From Ferrovibrio terrae (GTDB taxonomy: Bacteria; Pseudomonadota; Alphaproteobacteria; Ferrovibrionales; Ferrovibrionaceae), in contig NZ_CP041636.1 in assembly GCF_007197755.1 (NCBI RefSeq), forward strand, positions 2,950,001 through 3,014,000: DNA of 64,000 nt, written 5' to 3'. The notes under the pieces are model-generated. The model made no database searches. It was not told where the DNA came from and saw nothing but the letters and a program-made list of their open reading frames with translations. Made by a program: the position numbers and the translations under genes. Within the stretch, counting starts at the first letter, position 1. Each line of letters starts with the position of its first letter. Positions 8,839-17,254 of the stretch are shown here, piece after piece.

Positions 8839-9531
8839 ATGGACCCGCTGGTGCTTCGGCGTGAAACCACGCTTTCCAGTCTTGCCGCCGAGCGGCTGGA
8901 GAAAATGATCGTCACCCGGCATCTGGTGCCGGGGCAGCGCATCAATGAGGCGGTGCTGGCACGCGACCTCGGCATCAGCCGTGGGCCGGTACGTGAGGGC
9001 TTGCGTCATCTGGCCTCGCGCGGCCTGGTCGAGTTCATCGCCAACAAGGGCGCCTATGTGCGGGATGTCGATGCCCGCGAGATGCTGGAAATCTACGACC
9101 TGCGCTCGGTTCTGACCGGCCATGCCTGCCGCCGCGCTGCCGAACAGCGCTCGCTGGAGGAACTGGAAGAACTCGAACGGCGTGTCCAAGAGATGGATGA
9201 CTGCGTGAAGGCGGGCGATGCCGCGCGCTATTACGACCTCAACCTCGCTTTCCATGACTGCCTGCTGAATGTGGCCGGTGGCACGCGGCTTGCGACCTTC
9301 AGCGACTCTCTCGCCAAGGAGGCGGCCCTGTTCCGTCGCGTCTCGCTGGCGAATGCGCGGGAGATGGCGCAGTCGAATGCCGAACATGCGGAAATCGTTG
9401 CCGCCATCCGTCAATCCGACGGCGCGCGGGCGCGCGAACTGGGCGAGGCGCATGTTCTGGCCGGCAAAAGCCGGTTCGAGAAGAAATTCGGCAATGATGA
9501 CGTTGCCGAATTTGAGGCTGTGCCGAACTAG
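8839..9531 (+). CDS. GntR-family transcriptional regulator (FCD/FadR subfamily)
   Basis: DNA-binding regulator of about 230 residues. An N-terminal winged helix (LSSLAAERLEKMIVTRHLVPGQRINEAVLA, with GISRGPVREGLRHLASRGLVE as recognition part) is followed by an all-helical FCD ligand domain with conserved DLNLAFHDCLLN and the late histidine in NAEHAEIVAAI, residues that bind a metal in this family. FCD regulators usually respond to organic acids. It is divergent from the MmgE/PrpD-transporter operon and most likely controls it. ATG 8839 is preferred over GTG 8797 because the protein then starts directly before the wing helix region as in relatives. Confidence 0.9.
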   Translation: MDPLVLRRETTLSSLAAERLEKMIVTRHLVPGQRINEAVLARDLGISRGPVREGLRHLASRGLVEFIANKGAYVRDVDAREMLEIYDLRSVLTGHACRRAAEQRSLEELEELERRVQEMDDCVKAGDAARYYDLNLAFHDCLLNVAGGTRLATFSDSLAKEAALFRRVSLANAREMAQSNAEHAEIVAAIRQSDGARARELGEAHVLAGKSRFEKKFGNDDVAEFEAVPN

Positions 9532-9549
9532 GCGCCTAGTCGGGCCAGT

Positions 9550-9755
9550 TCATAACGGTACCAGCTGGCGCTTGCGCCGTTCCGCCAGCGATGACGGCTC
9601 GAGCCGGTTGCGCTTGAGCGCCTCGTCCAGGATCTGCACCAGTCGGTCGCCGACGCGTCGATACCTGTGAATACAGGAAGCGAGTCAGCGGAGTGCGCTG
9701 AACGGAAGCAGTGGATGGCGTCGGCGGACGCGGGCGAGTTCCGCGGCCAGCAGCG
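9550..9755 (-). other. Gene-free stretch with a possible decayed coding remnant
   Basis: No intact gene is visible between the GntR stop and the UxaA stop. On the minus strand two pieces have protein-like composition: one ending in HPLLPFSALR before a stop and, in another frame, one from RRVGDRLVQILDEALKRN to a TGA at 9550-9552. They could be fragments of one small gene broken by an indel. The family is not recognised, and chance coding in high-GC DNA is a real alternative. Confidence 0.25.
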
Positions 9756-11285
9756 CTACATTGTCGCGCCGATTTGCCAGGGCACGAATTCGGCATCGCC
9801 GAAGCCGAGCTCTTCACTCTTCGACGGATTGCCTGAGGCGACATCAATGATCTTGTCGAAGATGCGCTGGCCCATCTCGGGCACGCTCACGCCTTCATCC
9901 AGCACGGCGCCGCAGTTGATGTCCATATCCTCTTCCATGCGACGATACATGGCCGAGTTGGTCGCCAGCTTGATCGAGGGTACCGGCTTGGCGCCGAAGA
10001 CCGAGCCGCGCCCGGTGGTGAAGCAGATGATGTTGCCGCCGCCGGCGATCTGGCCGGTGGCCGAGCAGGGGTCGTAGCCGGGCGTGTCCATGAAGACGAA
10101 GCCCTTGGTGTCGACCGGCTCGGCGTATTTGTAAACGCCGCGCAGGTTGGTGGTGCCTCCTTTGGCAGCCGCACCCAGTGACTTTTCCAGAATGGTGGTC
10201 AGGCCACCCTTCTTGTTGCCGGGCGAGGGGTTATTGTCCATCGAGCCGCCGTTGCGCTCGCAATAGCCTTCCCACCAGCGGATGCGCTCGATCAGCTTCT
10301 CGCCGATGGCGCGGTTTTCCGCCCGCCGCGTCAGCAGATGTTCGGCGCCATAGATTTCCGGCGTCTCACTCAGAATCGCCGTGCCGCCATGGCGCACCAG
10401 CAGATCGGCGGCCGCGCCCAAAGCCGGATTGGCGGTGATGCCGGAATACCCATCCGAGCCGCCGCATTGCAGGCAGAGCGTCAGATGCGAGGCCGGCACG
10501 GTGGTGCGCCGCATCGCATTGGCGGCTGGCAGCATTTCCTTCAGCTGTGCGATCCCGCGCTCGACTGTTTTGCGGGTGCCGCCGGTATCCTGGATAGTCA
10601 TGCTCTGCAGGCGCGGGTTGTGCTTCAGGCCCTGCGCCTCCATCATGAAATCGATCTGCGCCACTTCGCAGCCGAGCCCCAGCATCATCACGCCGGCAAA
10701 ATTCACATGCTGGGCGTAGCCCCACAGCGTGCGCTGGAGGTTGCCGAAGCCTTCGCCGGTATCAGCCATGCCGCAGCCGGTGCCATGCACGATGGCAACC
10801 ACACCATCCACATTGGGATAATCCTTCAGCGCATCGCCCTTGAAAGCATCGGCGATATAGCGTGCCACCGTGGCCGAGCAGTTCACGCTGGTGATCACAC
10901 CGAGATAGTTGCGCGTGCCGGCCTTGCCATTTTCGCGCATGTAGCCCTGGAACGTCGCGCGTTCGGCTTCAGGGATGAACAGCGTTGGCCGCATGTCGGC
11001 ACCGAAGGCGTAGTCGCGCTCGAAGTCGCCGATGGCCAGGTTATGGCTGTGCACGTGCTGGCCCGGTTCGATGGACTGCGACGCGAAGCCGATGATCTGG
11101 TTATATTTTCGCACCGGCTCGCCCTGTGCGATCGGCGCGGTTGCCACCTTGTGGCCGGCTGGAATGGCCGAGCGGGCGGTGACATTGCCGCCCTCGATGC
11201 TGGCGCCGGGCAACAGCTCGGCACGTGCCACCACCACGTTGTCATTTTCATTCAGGCGGATCACCGCCGAAACCCGGTCGAGCAT
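9756..11285 (-). CDS. UxaA-family hydrolase (altronate/galactarate dehydratase type)
   Basis: Full-length 509-residue sugar-acid dehydratase of the UxaA/GarD family, which needs a metal. The first about 90 residues form the SAF domain (AELLPGASIEGGNVTARSAI, then GQHVHSHNLA), followed by the large catalytic region with NCSATVARYIADAF, GTGCGMADTGEGF, CLQCGGSDGYSGITANPA and SMDNNPSPGNKKGGLTTI, all typical of UxaA. The C-terminus has FTTGRGSVFGAKPVPSIK. A GGAGG ribosome site precedes ATG 11285. An FAH-superfamily enzyme is encoded 42 bp upstream on the same strand, so the pair probably degrades a sugar acid through 2-keto-3-deoxy intermediates. Altronate versus other aldonates or aldarates cannot be decided. 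Confidence 0.9.
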   Translation of the reverse strand: MLDRVSAVIRLNENDNVVVARAELLPGASIEGGNVTARSAIPAGHKVATAPIAQGEPVRKYNQIIGFASQSIEPGQHVHSHNLAIGDFERDYAFGADMRPTLFIPEAERATFQGYMRENGKAGTRNYLGVITSVNCSATVARYIADAFKGDALKDYPNVDGVVAIVHGTGCGMADTGEGFGNLQRTLWGYAQHVNFAGVMMLGLGCEVAQIDFMMEAQGLKHNPRLQSMTIQDTGGTRKTVERGIAQLKEMLPAANAMRRTTVPASHLTLCLQCGGSDGYSGITANPALGAAADLLVRHGGTAILSETPEIYGAEHLLTRRAENRAIGEKLIERIRWWEGYCERNGGSMDNNPSPGNKKGGLTTILEKSLGAAAKGGTTNLRGVYKYAEPVDTKGFVFMDTPGYDPCSATGQIAGGGNIICFTTGRGSVFGAKPVPSIKLATNSAMYRRMEEDMDINCGAVLDEGVSVPEMGQRIFDKIIDVASGNPSKSEELGFGDAEFVPWQIGATM

Positions 11286-11327
11286 TGGGGCCTCCCTCGA
11301 TTGGCTCAGTCTAGCTCAGCAGGCCGC

Positions 11328-12500
11328 CTAGCGCAGCAGTCCACGCTGGGCGAGGTTGCGCATCAGCGCAGCCGTGCCGAACTGCCAGGGCGGCAGCTTA
11401 TGGCAGAACTCCACCCGGTTGATCAGAGCGCCCAGTTTCGGTGAGCGGATGGTAACCACGTCGCCGGGCTTGTGGGTAAAGCCCATGCCCGGTGCGTCGC
11501 GGTCCTGGATCGGCGCGAACATCGTGCCGGTATAAAGCATGGCACCATCGGGATACTGGTGCGACGAACCAAACGTCTGCGCGGCGAGTTCGAGCGGATC
11601 GCGGCTGATCTTTGACAGATGCGACGCGGCTTCGAGGCGGAAATTGTCGGTGCCGGCAATGGTCAGGCTGACCTCGGTTTTGCGCAGGTCGTCGAGGCTG
11701 AAATGCGCGTCGAACAGCCGGATGAACGGCCCGATAGCGCTGGAGGCGTTGTTGTCTTTGGCGCGCCCGAGCAGCAGCGCGCTGCGGCCTTCCACGTCGC
11801 GCAGGTTGACGTCGTTGCCCAACGCCGCCCCCACGATCTGGCCGCGGCTGTCGAGCGCCAGCACCACCTCGGGCTCGGGGTTGTTCCAAGTCGAGTCAGA
11901 ATGGATGCCGACGCCCATACCGGTGCCGACCGAAGCCATCGGCTGGCATTTGGTGAAAACCTCGGCATCCGGGCCGATGCCGACTTCCAGGTACTGCGAC
12001 CAGGCGCCGCGCTTCATCAGCGTCTCGCGCAGGCGCATCGCTTCGGGCGAGCCGGGTTTGATACGGGAAATCTCGCCGCCCAGCGCTGCCGCGATCTCGG
12101 CACGCACGGCCTCGGCGCGGCTGGCATCGCCACGGATCTGCTCCTCGATCACGCGCTCGATCAGGCTGTCGGCAAAGGTGACACCAGCGGCTTTCACCGC
12201 CTGCAGATCGCAGGGCGCCAGCAGATACGGGGCCTGCAGCTTGAGCGTATTGGCCAGCACATCCTGCAGGCTGCCGACCACCGGTGCCTTGCCCAGCGCT
12301 GCCTGAACGGCCGCGGCCGCATCGGGCCGATCCAGCAGTTCGCTCATCGTGGCAGCCAACGCGCTGAGATCGACCAGATTTTCCCCGTGCATGGCCACAA
12401 TGACGGGGCCTGCCGGGCTGCCGGCGACCCAGGCGCGGCCGACCAGCGTGGCGCGGTCGTGATCTTGCGGCAGGGTCTGAGCAATCAGGCTCTCAAGCAT
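11328..12500 (-). CDS. Fumarylacetoacetate-hydrolase-superfamily protein (AraD1/KDX dehydratase-like)
   Basis: About 390 residues, cytoplasmic, C-terminal FAH fold. The length and motifs (NPEPEVVLALDSRGQIVGAA with the metal-binding acidic residues, GNDVNLRDVEGRSALLLGRAK, and GTMFAPIQDRDAPGMGFTHK near the C-terminus) match the long FAH proteins that act as 2-keto-3-deoxy-sugar-acid dehydratases in non-phosphorylating pentose pathways. That reaction would follow the UxaA-type dehydratase encoded next to it. The start at 12500 has GGAG at a suitable distance; an upstream in-frame start at 12545 adds residues without domain character. The exact substrate is inferred only from the family and neighbour. 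Confidence 0.8.
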   Translation of the reverse strand: MLESLIAQTLPQDHDRATLVGRAWVAGSPAGPVIVAMHGENLVDLSALAATMSELLDRPDAAAAVQAALGKAPVVGSLQDVLANTLKLQAPYLLAPCDLQAVKAAGVTFADSLIERVIEEQIRGDASRAEAVRAEIAAALGGEISRIKPGSPEAMRLRETLMKRGAWSQYLEVGIGPDAEVFTKCQPMASVGTGMGVGIHSDSTWNNPEPEVVLALDSRGQIVGAALGNDVNLRDVEGRSALLLGRAKDNNASSAIGPFIRLFDAHFSLDDLRKTEVSLTIAGTDNFRLEAASHLSKISRDPLELAAQTFGSSHQYPDGAMLYTGTMFAPIQDRDAPGMGFTHKPGDVVTIRSPKLGALINRVEFCHKLPPWQFGTAALMRNLAQRGLLR

Positions 12501-12664
12501 AGTGCGGGCTCCAGGCGGGTGCAGGGCGGGTGGGGTCGTCAACATACAATATCGCCAGCAGAAAGCGGCTGTGTACTGACGGGATGGCAGCGGGTTGGCC
12601 CATTTAAAGAAAAATGACTATCTAAGGTTACATTGATGGCGCACACGCACAAAGGAGGTTGCCG

Positions 12665-13408
12665 ATGCGCCGTAAAATGTCTGTCGACAAGTATATCAAC
12701 CTGATTCTGGCTTCGCTGGATGCCAGGGGCTTTTTTATCGAACAGGATCCGGATCTTAACCGCTGGCGCCGCTGCCTTGAAGGCATGCCCGGCATTGTCG
12801 GGATCAATCCGAGCTTCGACCCGGCACACCATGACTTCGAGATGGGCGGGCCGCAATACTGGCTGCGGCTGTCGACCATTCCGAATCACCCGGCGCACCA
12901 GATGCGCAAAACGAGCGAGGTAGCGGCGGTGATTGCCTTCCGGCTGATTGATGCCGGCAAGGAGGGATGGACCGAGCTGCTGCGCAGCGGAAGGCTGTTC
13001 TCGTCGCGCTTCCAGCCGCTTGGCACGCCGAAAATCCTGCAGCCGCGCGACTGCAACTGGACCGGAAAGATCGGCCATCATGGCGGTCTGGTCGTCGGCG
13101 AAGCCTATCGTCGCCAGCGGCTTGCCTATCTGCTGACGCATCTGATCCGCGCGATCAGCATCAAGCGCTACGACGTCGATCATCACTGCGGGCTGGTCTA
13201 CGAGAATCTCTATCGCAGCGGCATTCCGCTGCGGGCAGATGGCTACGGCTATGCGCGGGCCGATCTGGCGATGGATGGTTTCATCGGCGCGGTCGGCCGC
13301 TCGGCCCGCATGTACACGACACAAATCGATCGTGCCGGCATGCTGGCGCAGATTGAAGAGGGTCCGCTGATGGAACTGCTCGAACCTGAAGTCGAGATGG
13401 CCGCCTAA
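12665..13408 (+). CDS. Uncharacterised protein, possible degenerate GNAT-type acetyltransferase fold
   Basis: About 247 residues, no signal peptide or membrane segment. A good ribosome site (AGGAGG, six bases before ATG 12665) supports the start. The central part, HHGGLVVGEAYRRQRLAYLL, looks like the acetyl-CoA-binding motif A of GNAT enzymes with RxxGxG/A degenerated to RRQRLA. The preceding PSFDPAHHDF and YWLRLSTI segments and the later DHHCGLVYENLYRSG also fit that superfamily. This is a fold suggestion only; function is unknown. It is divergent from the FAH gene and convergent with a PAS-like gene seven bases away. Confidence 0.55.
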   Translation: MRRKMSVDKYINLILASLDARGFFIEQDPDLNRWRRCLEGMPGIVGINPSFDPAHHDFEMGGPQYWLRLSTIPNHPAHQMRKTSEVAAVIAFRLIDAGKEGWTELLRSGRLFSSRFQPLGTPKILQPRDCNWTGKIGHHGGLVVGEAYRRQRLAYLLTHLIRAISIKRYDVDHHCGLVYENLYRSGIPLRADGYGYARADLAMDGFIGAVGRSARMYTTQIDRAGMLAQIEEGPLMELLEPEVEMAA

Positions 13409-13415
13409 GCAGCCA

Positions 13416-13931
13416 TCAGTGCGAAACGGCCGCGAGCGCCACACCCGGCGTGAGCGGCCGTATCAGCGTCACCACGCGCGAGACATGGCCATCCTCATCG
13501 AAGAAGGGGAACATGGCGCGCTGATAGACACGGATGCTCATCGCCACCTGGAAACAGGCCGGCATCCGTTCGGCGACCACAGCGGCATAGGTCTGTTCCG
13601 CCGCGATACGCGCCGGCGCCTGGCGGATGGCACCAAGGCAGAGATTGCTCACATCCTCGCCGTCCAGCACAAAGGGATGGTTGTCAAAATCGATGATGCG
13701 CCAGGCCAGCACATGCTTGGCTGTCGTGTCGATCACATGGGCGGGATCGGGATCGAACAGGCGGCGCATGGCGGTAACGAAGGGCAGGGTTGCGGGTTCG
13801 CCGTTATCGCGGCCCCAGACCGCTTCGGCCAGGCTGAACTTGCCGTCACGGGCATGCACTTGAGTGAGCGGGATGCGGTCGATCCGCACCAGGGCGTGCT
13901 CGCTGGGAATGAACAGAGGTTCAGCAGACAT
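13416..13931 (-). CDS. Small PAS-like sensor-type protein, function unknown
   Basis: A 171-residue cytoplasmic protein. The second half reads like a PAS core: KHVLAWRIIDFDNHPFVLDG, then GEDVSNLCLGAIRQAPARIA helices, then paired strands FQVAMSIRVYQRAMFPFFDEDGHVSRVVTLIRPL, where the YQRAMFPFFDEDGHV turn is typical of the domain. The resemblance to the single-domain PAS proteins of alphaproteobacteria, such as the protein at 1420-1941, is moderate. No output domain is present. It converges with the gene at 12665-13408. Start ATG 13931 has only a weak ribosome site. Confidence 0.5.
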   Translation of the reverse strand: MSAEPLFIPSEHALVRIDRIPLTQVHARDGKFSLAEAVWGRDNGEPATLPFVTAMRRLFDPDPAHVIDTTAKHVLAWRIIDFDNHPFVLDGEDVSNLCLGAIRQAPARIAAEQTYAAVVAERMPACFQVAMSIRVYQRAMFPFFDEDGHVSRVVTLIRPLTPGVALAAVSH

Positions 13932-13993
13932 GCAGCCAGTTTGCGAGTGATTTTTCTAAAAGACAACCCGCAATATGTTGCACTGCGGGTCAG

Positions 13994-14455
13994 CTAGCGC
14001 TTCCGGCGCATCCGTTCGGCCAGAATCCGGGCCCGTGCCAGGGCGGCCTCGCTGCTCGATCCCCCTGTCGGCGCTGCCGCCTCGTCGGAGGGCTGACGCT
14101 CCACATAATACTGTATGAGCGTGTTGCGCTGGCGTGCCGTCAGTTTGATGCCCAGTCGTTCGGCTTCGTTCAGCGCAAAAAGATCGGCTTCGGCAAAACG
14201 GACGGCCTGCTCGTCGCGCTGCTGCAGGCCGCGTGCGATCAGCGCGAGATAGCGGTTTTCATCGAGCGACAGCGGCGCTGCCGCATCTTCGGGTTTTGTC
14301 AGGGCATCAAGACAGGCGCTGCGATCTTCGGGCACCACCGCCAGGAAGAGTTCAAGCAGCTGAACCGCCTGTTCCAGCAACAGGGCGTCCTGCGGCAGGC
14401 TCAGCACCAGCTGGCCATCCTGAACCTGCGCTTTCACCGGCGGCATACGTTTCAT
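13994..14455 (-). CDS. Hypothetical protein, helical, charged
   Basis: I do not recognise this 153-residue protein. It begins with a short strand-like stretch (KAQVQDGQLVLSLPQDA), continues as amphipathic helices rich in leucine and glutamine, and ends in a basic tail (AERMRRKR). No signal peptide, membrane segment or cysteine cluster is visible. It lies 62 bp upstream of the PAS-like gene on the same strand and could be its partner. Codon use resembles neighbouring genes and the length is reasonable, which supports it being real. Confidence 0.55.
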   Translation of the reverse strand: MKRMPPVKAQVQDGQLVLSLPQDALLLEQAVQLLELFLAVVPEDRSACLDALTKPEDAAAPLSLDENRYLALIARGLQQRDEQAVRFAEADLFALNEAERLGIKLTARQRNTLIQYYVERQPSDEAAAPTGGSSSEAALARARILAERMRRKR

Positions 14456-14549
14456 CCTGGATCCAGATCAACCCGATGTCGCAAGGTGCGGGACGCGAGC
14501 ATGGCCAGTCAACGTATTTTGACAACGCATTTGATAATGCGCTTGGGAC

Positions 14550-14840
14550 TTAGTCGCGCAGATCGACCCGCTTGAGGAAACGATGAATGCGGATTTCCGC
14601 CCAAATCCCGGCCTGTCGGAACGGATCGGCGGCATTGAAAGAGTCTACCGCCGCCCTGGTCTCGGCGTCGATCAGGAACAGGCTGCCGATCATCGTCTCA
14701 CCGTCATCCGACATCAGCGGGCCGGAAACAAGGATGCGCACCGGCGCCGTGCCCAGATAGGCCTTATGCGCGTCGTAATGCTCCAGACGGCGCGGCAGCG
14801 CGTCCGGAGCATCGAGGCAGTGGACGATGAAATGCGGCAT
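14550..14840 (-). CDS. YciI-family protein
   Basis: A 96-residue dimeric ferredoxin-like fold protein of the YciI family. Seen are PHFIVHCLDAPDALPRRLE at the N-terminus, the conserved HKAYLGTAPVRILVSGPL segment with the active-site-like histidine, and the SFNAADPFRQAGIWAEIRIH region. YciI proteins include small dehalogenases and muconolactone-isomerase-like enzymes in aromatic pathways; the reaction here is unknown. ATG 14840 overlaps the stop of the RutE-type reductase in a TAATG arrangement, so the two are coupled. Confidence 0.85.
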   Translation of the reverse strand: MPHFIVHCLDAPDALPRRLEHYDAHKAYLGTAPVRILVSGPLMSDDGETMIGSLFLIDAETRAAVDSFNAADPFRQAGIWAEIRIHRFLKRVDLRD

Positions 14841-15427
14841 TACAGAAGCGTGCAGGCGCGCTCGAAGGCGTGGCGCGGCTGGCGGCCCATCAGCTTGGAC
14901 GTATCGCCATAGCCGATATTGCACAGGAAATCGGTCTGGCAGCGGCCATCGGGGAAGAACTCGGCATTCACCTTGGCGATATCGAAACCACTCATCGGGC
15001 CGCAATCCAGCCCGATGGCGCGGGCGGCGATCATCAGATAAGCCCCCTGAAGAGTCGCATTGCGTACGGCGGTGGCCTGCGCCATCGGCGCATTATTGGC
15101 GAAGGTGTCGCGGGCTGTCGGGTTATGCCAGATCTCGGGCATGTATTCGTAGAACTGCATGTCGCGCGCCACGATGGCGGTGACCGGCGCGGCCATGGTC
15201 TTGTCCAGATTGCCCGGCGACAGGGCAGGGGCCAGGCGCTGCTTGGCTTCCTTGGTGCGCAGGAACAGCACGCGCATCGGCTGCGTGTTCATCGAGGTCG
15301 CGCCCATCTTGGCGATGTCGTAAAGCTCGCGCAGCTGTTCGTCGGAGACGGGCCTATCCAGAAAGCCGTTCTGTGTGCGGGCATCGAGGAAGAGTTGCTT
15401 GAGTGCGTCAGCGGAAATCTTGGTCAT
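14840..15427 (-). CDS. Nitroreductase-family malonic semialdehyde reductase (RutE/HadB type)
   Basis: FMN-dependent oxidoreductase of 195 residues. The sequence follows the RutE/HadB subgroup closely: LDARTQNGFLDRPVSDEQLR, GATSMNTQPMRVLFLR with FMN-binding residues, then GAYLMIAARAIGLDCGPMSGF and a C-terminal CNIGYGD. RutE reduces malonic semialdehyde in uracil degradation; no other rut genes are present, so here it may reduce another small aldehyde or nitro compound. It shares an operon with the YciI gene and follows a GntR gene on the same strand by 27 bp, placing it beside the aromatic-degradation block. Confidence 0.88.
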   Translation of the reverse strand: MTKISADALKQLFLDARTQNGFLDRPVSDEQLRELYDIAKMGATSMNTQPMRVLFLRTKEAKQRLAPALSPGNLDKTMAAPVTAIVARDMQFYEYMPEIWHNPTARDTFANNAPMAQATAVRNATLQGAYLMIAARAIGLDCGPMSGFDIAKVNAEFFPDGRCQTDFLCNIGYGDTSKLMGRQPRHAFERACTLL

Positions 15428-15454
15428 GTTTTGGCTTTTTGCTCGAGAGGGACG

Positions 15455-16168
15455 TTAGAGGGCCACGGAAGTGCGCACGATGGTGGCTGTCTTGCGCAGA
15501 TGGTTTTCAAGGGCAGCGACGGCGCGTTCGACATCGCGCTCCATTACAGCGTCGAAGATCGCCTTGTGTTCGGCCGGAACGTCGCGCGTCGCGTTCGGTT
15601 GCGGCACCGAAACCGACATGCGGCGATAGCGTTCGCTCTGTTCATACAACATGGCGCGCATACGCAGCAGCCAGTCGTTGCCGCAGGCGCCGACCAGTTC
15701 GGCGTGGAAATCGGCATGGGCGTGTGACCAGGTCTCGCTCAGATGCAGGTCCTTGCCGGCCTCGGTCTGGCTGAGCCGCGACAGCCTGTGCCAGCTCGCC
15801 ACCAGCCGGCTTTCCCAGGCGAGGTCGCCGCGCTCGATCGAGGTGCGCAGGCACATCGCCTCAATGGCGATGCGGGCTTCGGTGATATCCGCCAGTTCCT
15901 TCGGTGAAACCGGGCTTACCGTGTAACCGCGTTGCGGTTCGGAAACCACCAGCGCTTCGGACTGTAGCATCGACAGCGCCTCGCGCACCGCGCCCAGACT
16001 CACATCGAGATCGGCCGCCAGTGCCGCAATATTCAGTTTCATCCCAGGCAGATGGGTGCAGGACAGGATGTCGGCGCGAATCTGGGTGTAGGCACGATGC
16101 GACTTCGTCCCCGGGCTCTCAGCCAGGGCGGGGGGGATGGTATCGGTGGGGCTGTGGATTATTTTCAT
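15455..16168 (-). CDS. GntR-family transcriptional regulator (FCD subfamily)
   Basis: Regulator of about 237 residues. The winged helix spans residues 20-90 (YTQIRADILSCTHLPGMKLN, recognition helix in DVSLGAVREALSMLQSEALV), followed by an FCD domain with ITEARIAIEAMCLRTSIE, the HADFHAELV ligand histidines and PAEHKAIFDAVMERD. The start at 16168 begins directly before the DNA-binding domain. It is divergent from the VOC dioxygenase-like gene at 16262 and lies upstream of the RutE-type gene, so it is well placed to control both directions. The 93-bp AT-rich gap between the divergent genes likely holds the operator. Confidence 0.88.
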   Translation of the reverse strand: MKIIHSPTDTIPPALAESPGTKSHRAYTQIRADILSCTHLPGMKLNIAALAADLDVSLGAVREALSMLQSEALVVSEPQRGYTVSPVSPKELADITEARIAIEAMCLRTSIERGDLAWESRLVASWHRLSRLSQTEAGKDLHLSETWSHAHADFHAELVGACGNDWLLRMRAMLYEQSERYRRMSVSVPQPNATRDVPAEHKAIFDAVMERDVERAVAALENHLRKTATIVRTSVAL

Positions 16169-16261
16169 CCGAAAAATATATTGCGGTGACAGAAATCTAT
16201 GTGTAAGACGAAAATATAGAAAAAAACGGACCCTTACAAGGGCGGTTTTGGAGGAAACAAG

Positions 16262-17218
16262 ATGGCAGATCCCCGGCGTCCCGGCGTGACCGCAATTCAT
16301 TCCCTGGATCGCTTTGTCTTCAGCGTGCCAGATCTCGGCGTCGCGAAGCAGTATTTCACCGACTTCGGCCTTGATGTGCGCGCAGTCGGTAATCGCCTCG
16401 ATCTCTACACCTTCGGCCATCCGCATCGCTGGGGTTCGATTTTCGAAAGCGGCAAGCCGAAGAAGCTCGAATACCTTGCGCTTGGCGTCTATGCCGAGGA
16501 TTACGAGCCGCTGCGCAAGCATCTGGAAAAGACCGGCGTGAAGCTGATCGACCCGCATCCGCTGGTGGACGAGCAGGGCTTCTGGCTGCGGGATCCCGAT
16601 GGCATCACGCTGCAGGTCGTGGTGGCCGAGAAGTCGTCGCCCAACCAGAAGGGCGAGACCTTCGGTCCGATGAACATGAAGAACCCCGCCGGCACCGAGA
16701 TCGGCTTCAACCGCCGCTCGATGCAGCCGGTGAAGCCCGTGCGCCTGACCCATGCGCTGCTGTTCTGCTCGGATGTGCCGCGTTCGCTGAAATTCTACCG
16801 CGAAGCCATGGGCATGAACCTGTCGGACCAGTCCGGCGACGGCATCGCCTTCATGCATGGCGTGCATTCCAGCGATCATCATCTGCTGGCGTTTGCCAAG
16901 TCCGACGGGCCGGGCCTGCATCACACCAGCTGGGTCGTGCGCGGCATCGACGAAGTCGGCCTCGGCATGGAGCAGATGCTGAACAAGGGTCACAAATACG
17001 GCTGGGGTCTGGGTCGCCATGTGCTGGGCTCGAACTACTTCTATTACCAGCGCGATCCCTGGGGCAGCTTCACCGAATATTCCTACGACATCGACTTCGT
17101 CGGCCTCGATGGCTGGCCGGCCCAGGATCATCCACCGGAGGATTCGTTCTACCTCTGGGGCCCGGCCGTGCCGGAAGACTTCATCACCAATCACGAAACC
17201 CAGGCCCATAAGGCCTGA
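16262..17218 (+). CDS. VOC-family extradiol ring-cleavage dioxygenase-like protein
   Basis: A 318-residue protein with two vicinal-oxygen-chelate modules, the architecture of type I extradiol dioxygenases that open catechol rings with Fe(II) and O2. The N-terminal module starts at HSLDRFVFSVPDL. The C-terminal module carries the expected metal ligands: His in RLTHALLFCSD, His in GLHHTSWVV and Glu in FTEYSYD. The start has GGAGGAAACAAG just upstream. An FAH-family hydrolase and a Liv-type importer follow in the same direction, which fits import and ring cleavage of an aromatic acid. The exact catecholic substrate is unknown. Confidence 0.85.
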   Translation: MADPRRPGVTAIHSLDRFVFSVPDLGVAKQYFTDFGLDVRAVGNRLDLYTFGHPHRWGSIFESGKPKKLEYLALGVYAEDYEPLRKHLEKTGVKLIDPHPLVDEQGFWLRDPDGITLQVVVAEKSSPNQKGETFGPMNMKNPAGTEIGFNRRSMQPVKPVRLTHALLFCSDVPRSLKFYREAMGMNLSDQSGDGIAFMHGVHSSDHHLLAFAKSDGPGLHHTSWVVRGIDEVGLGMEQMLNKGHKYGWGLGRHVLGSNYFYYQRDPWGSFTEYSYDIDFVGLDGWPAQDHPPEDSFYLWGPAVPEDFITNHETQAHKA

Positions 17219-17254
17219 ACAGAAAAATCTGTTGTAAAAGAGGACTGTCTCTCC

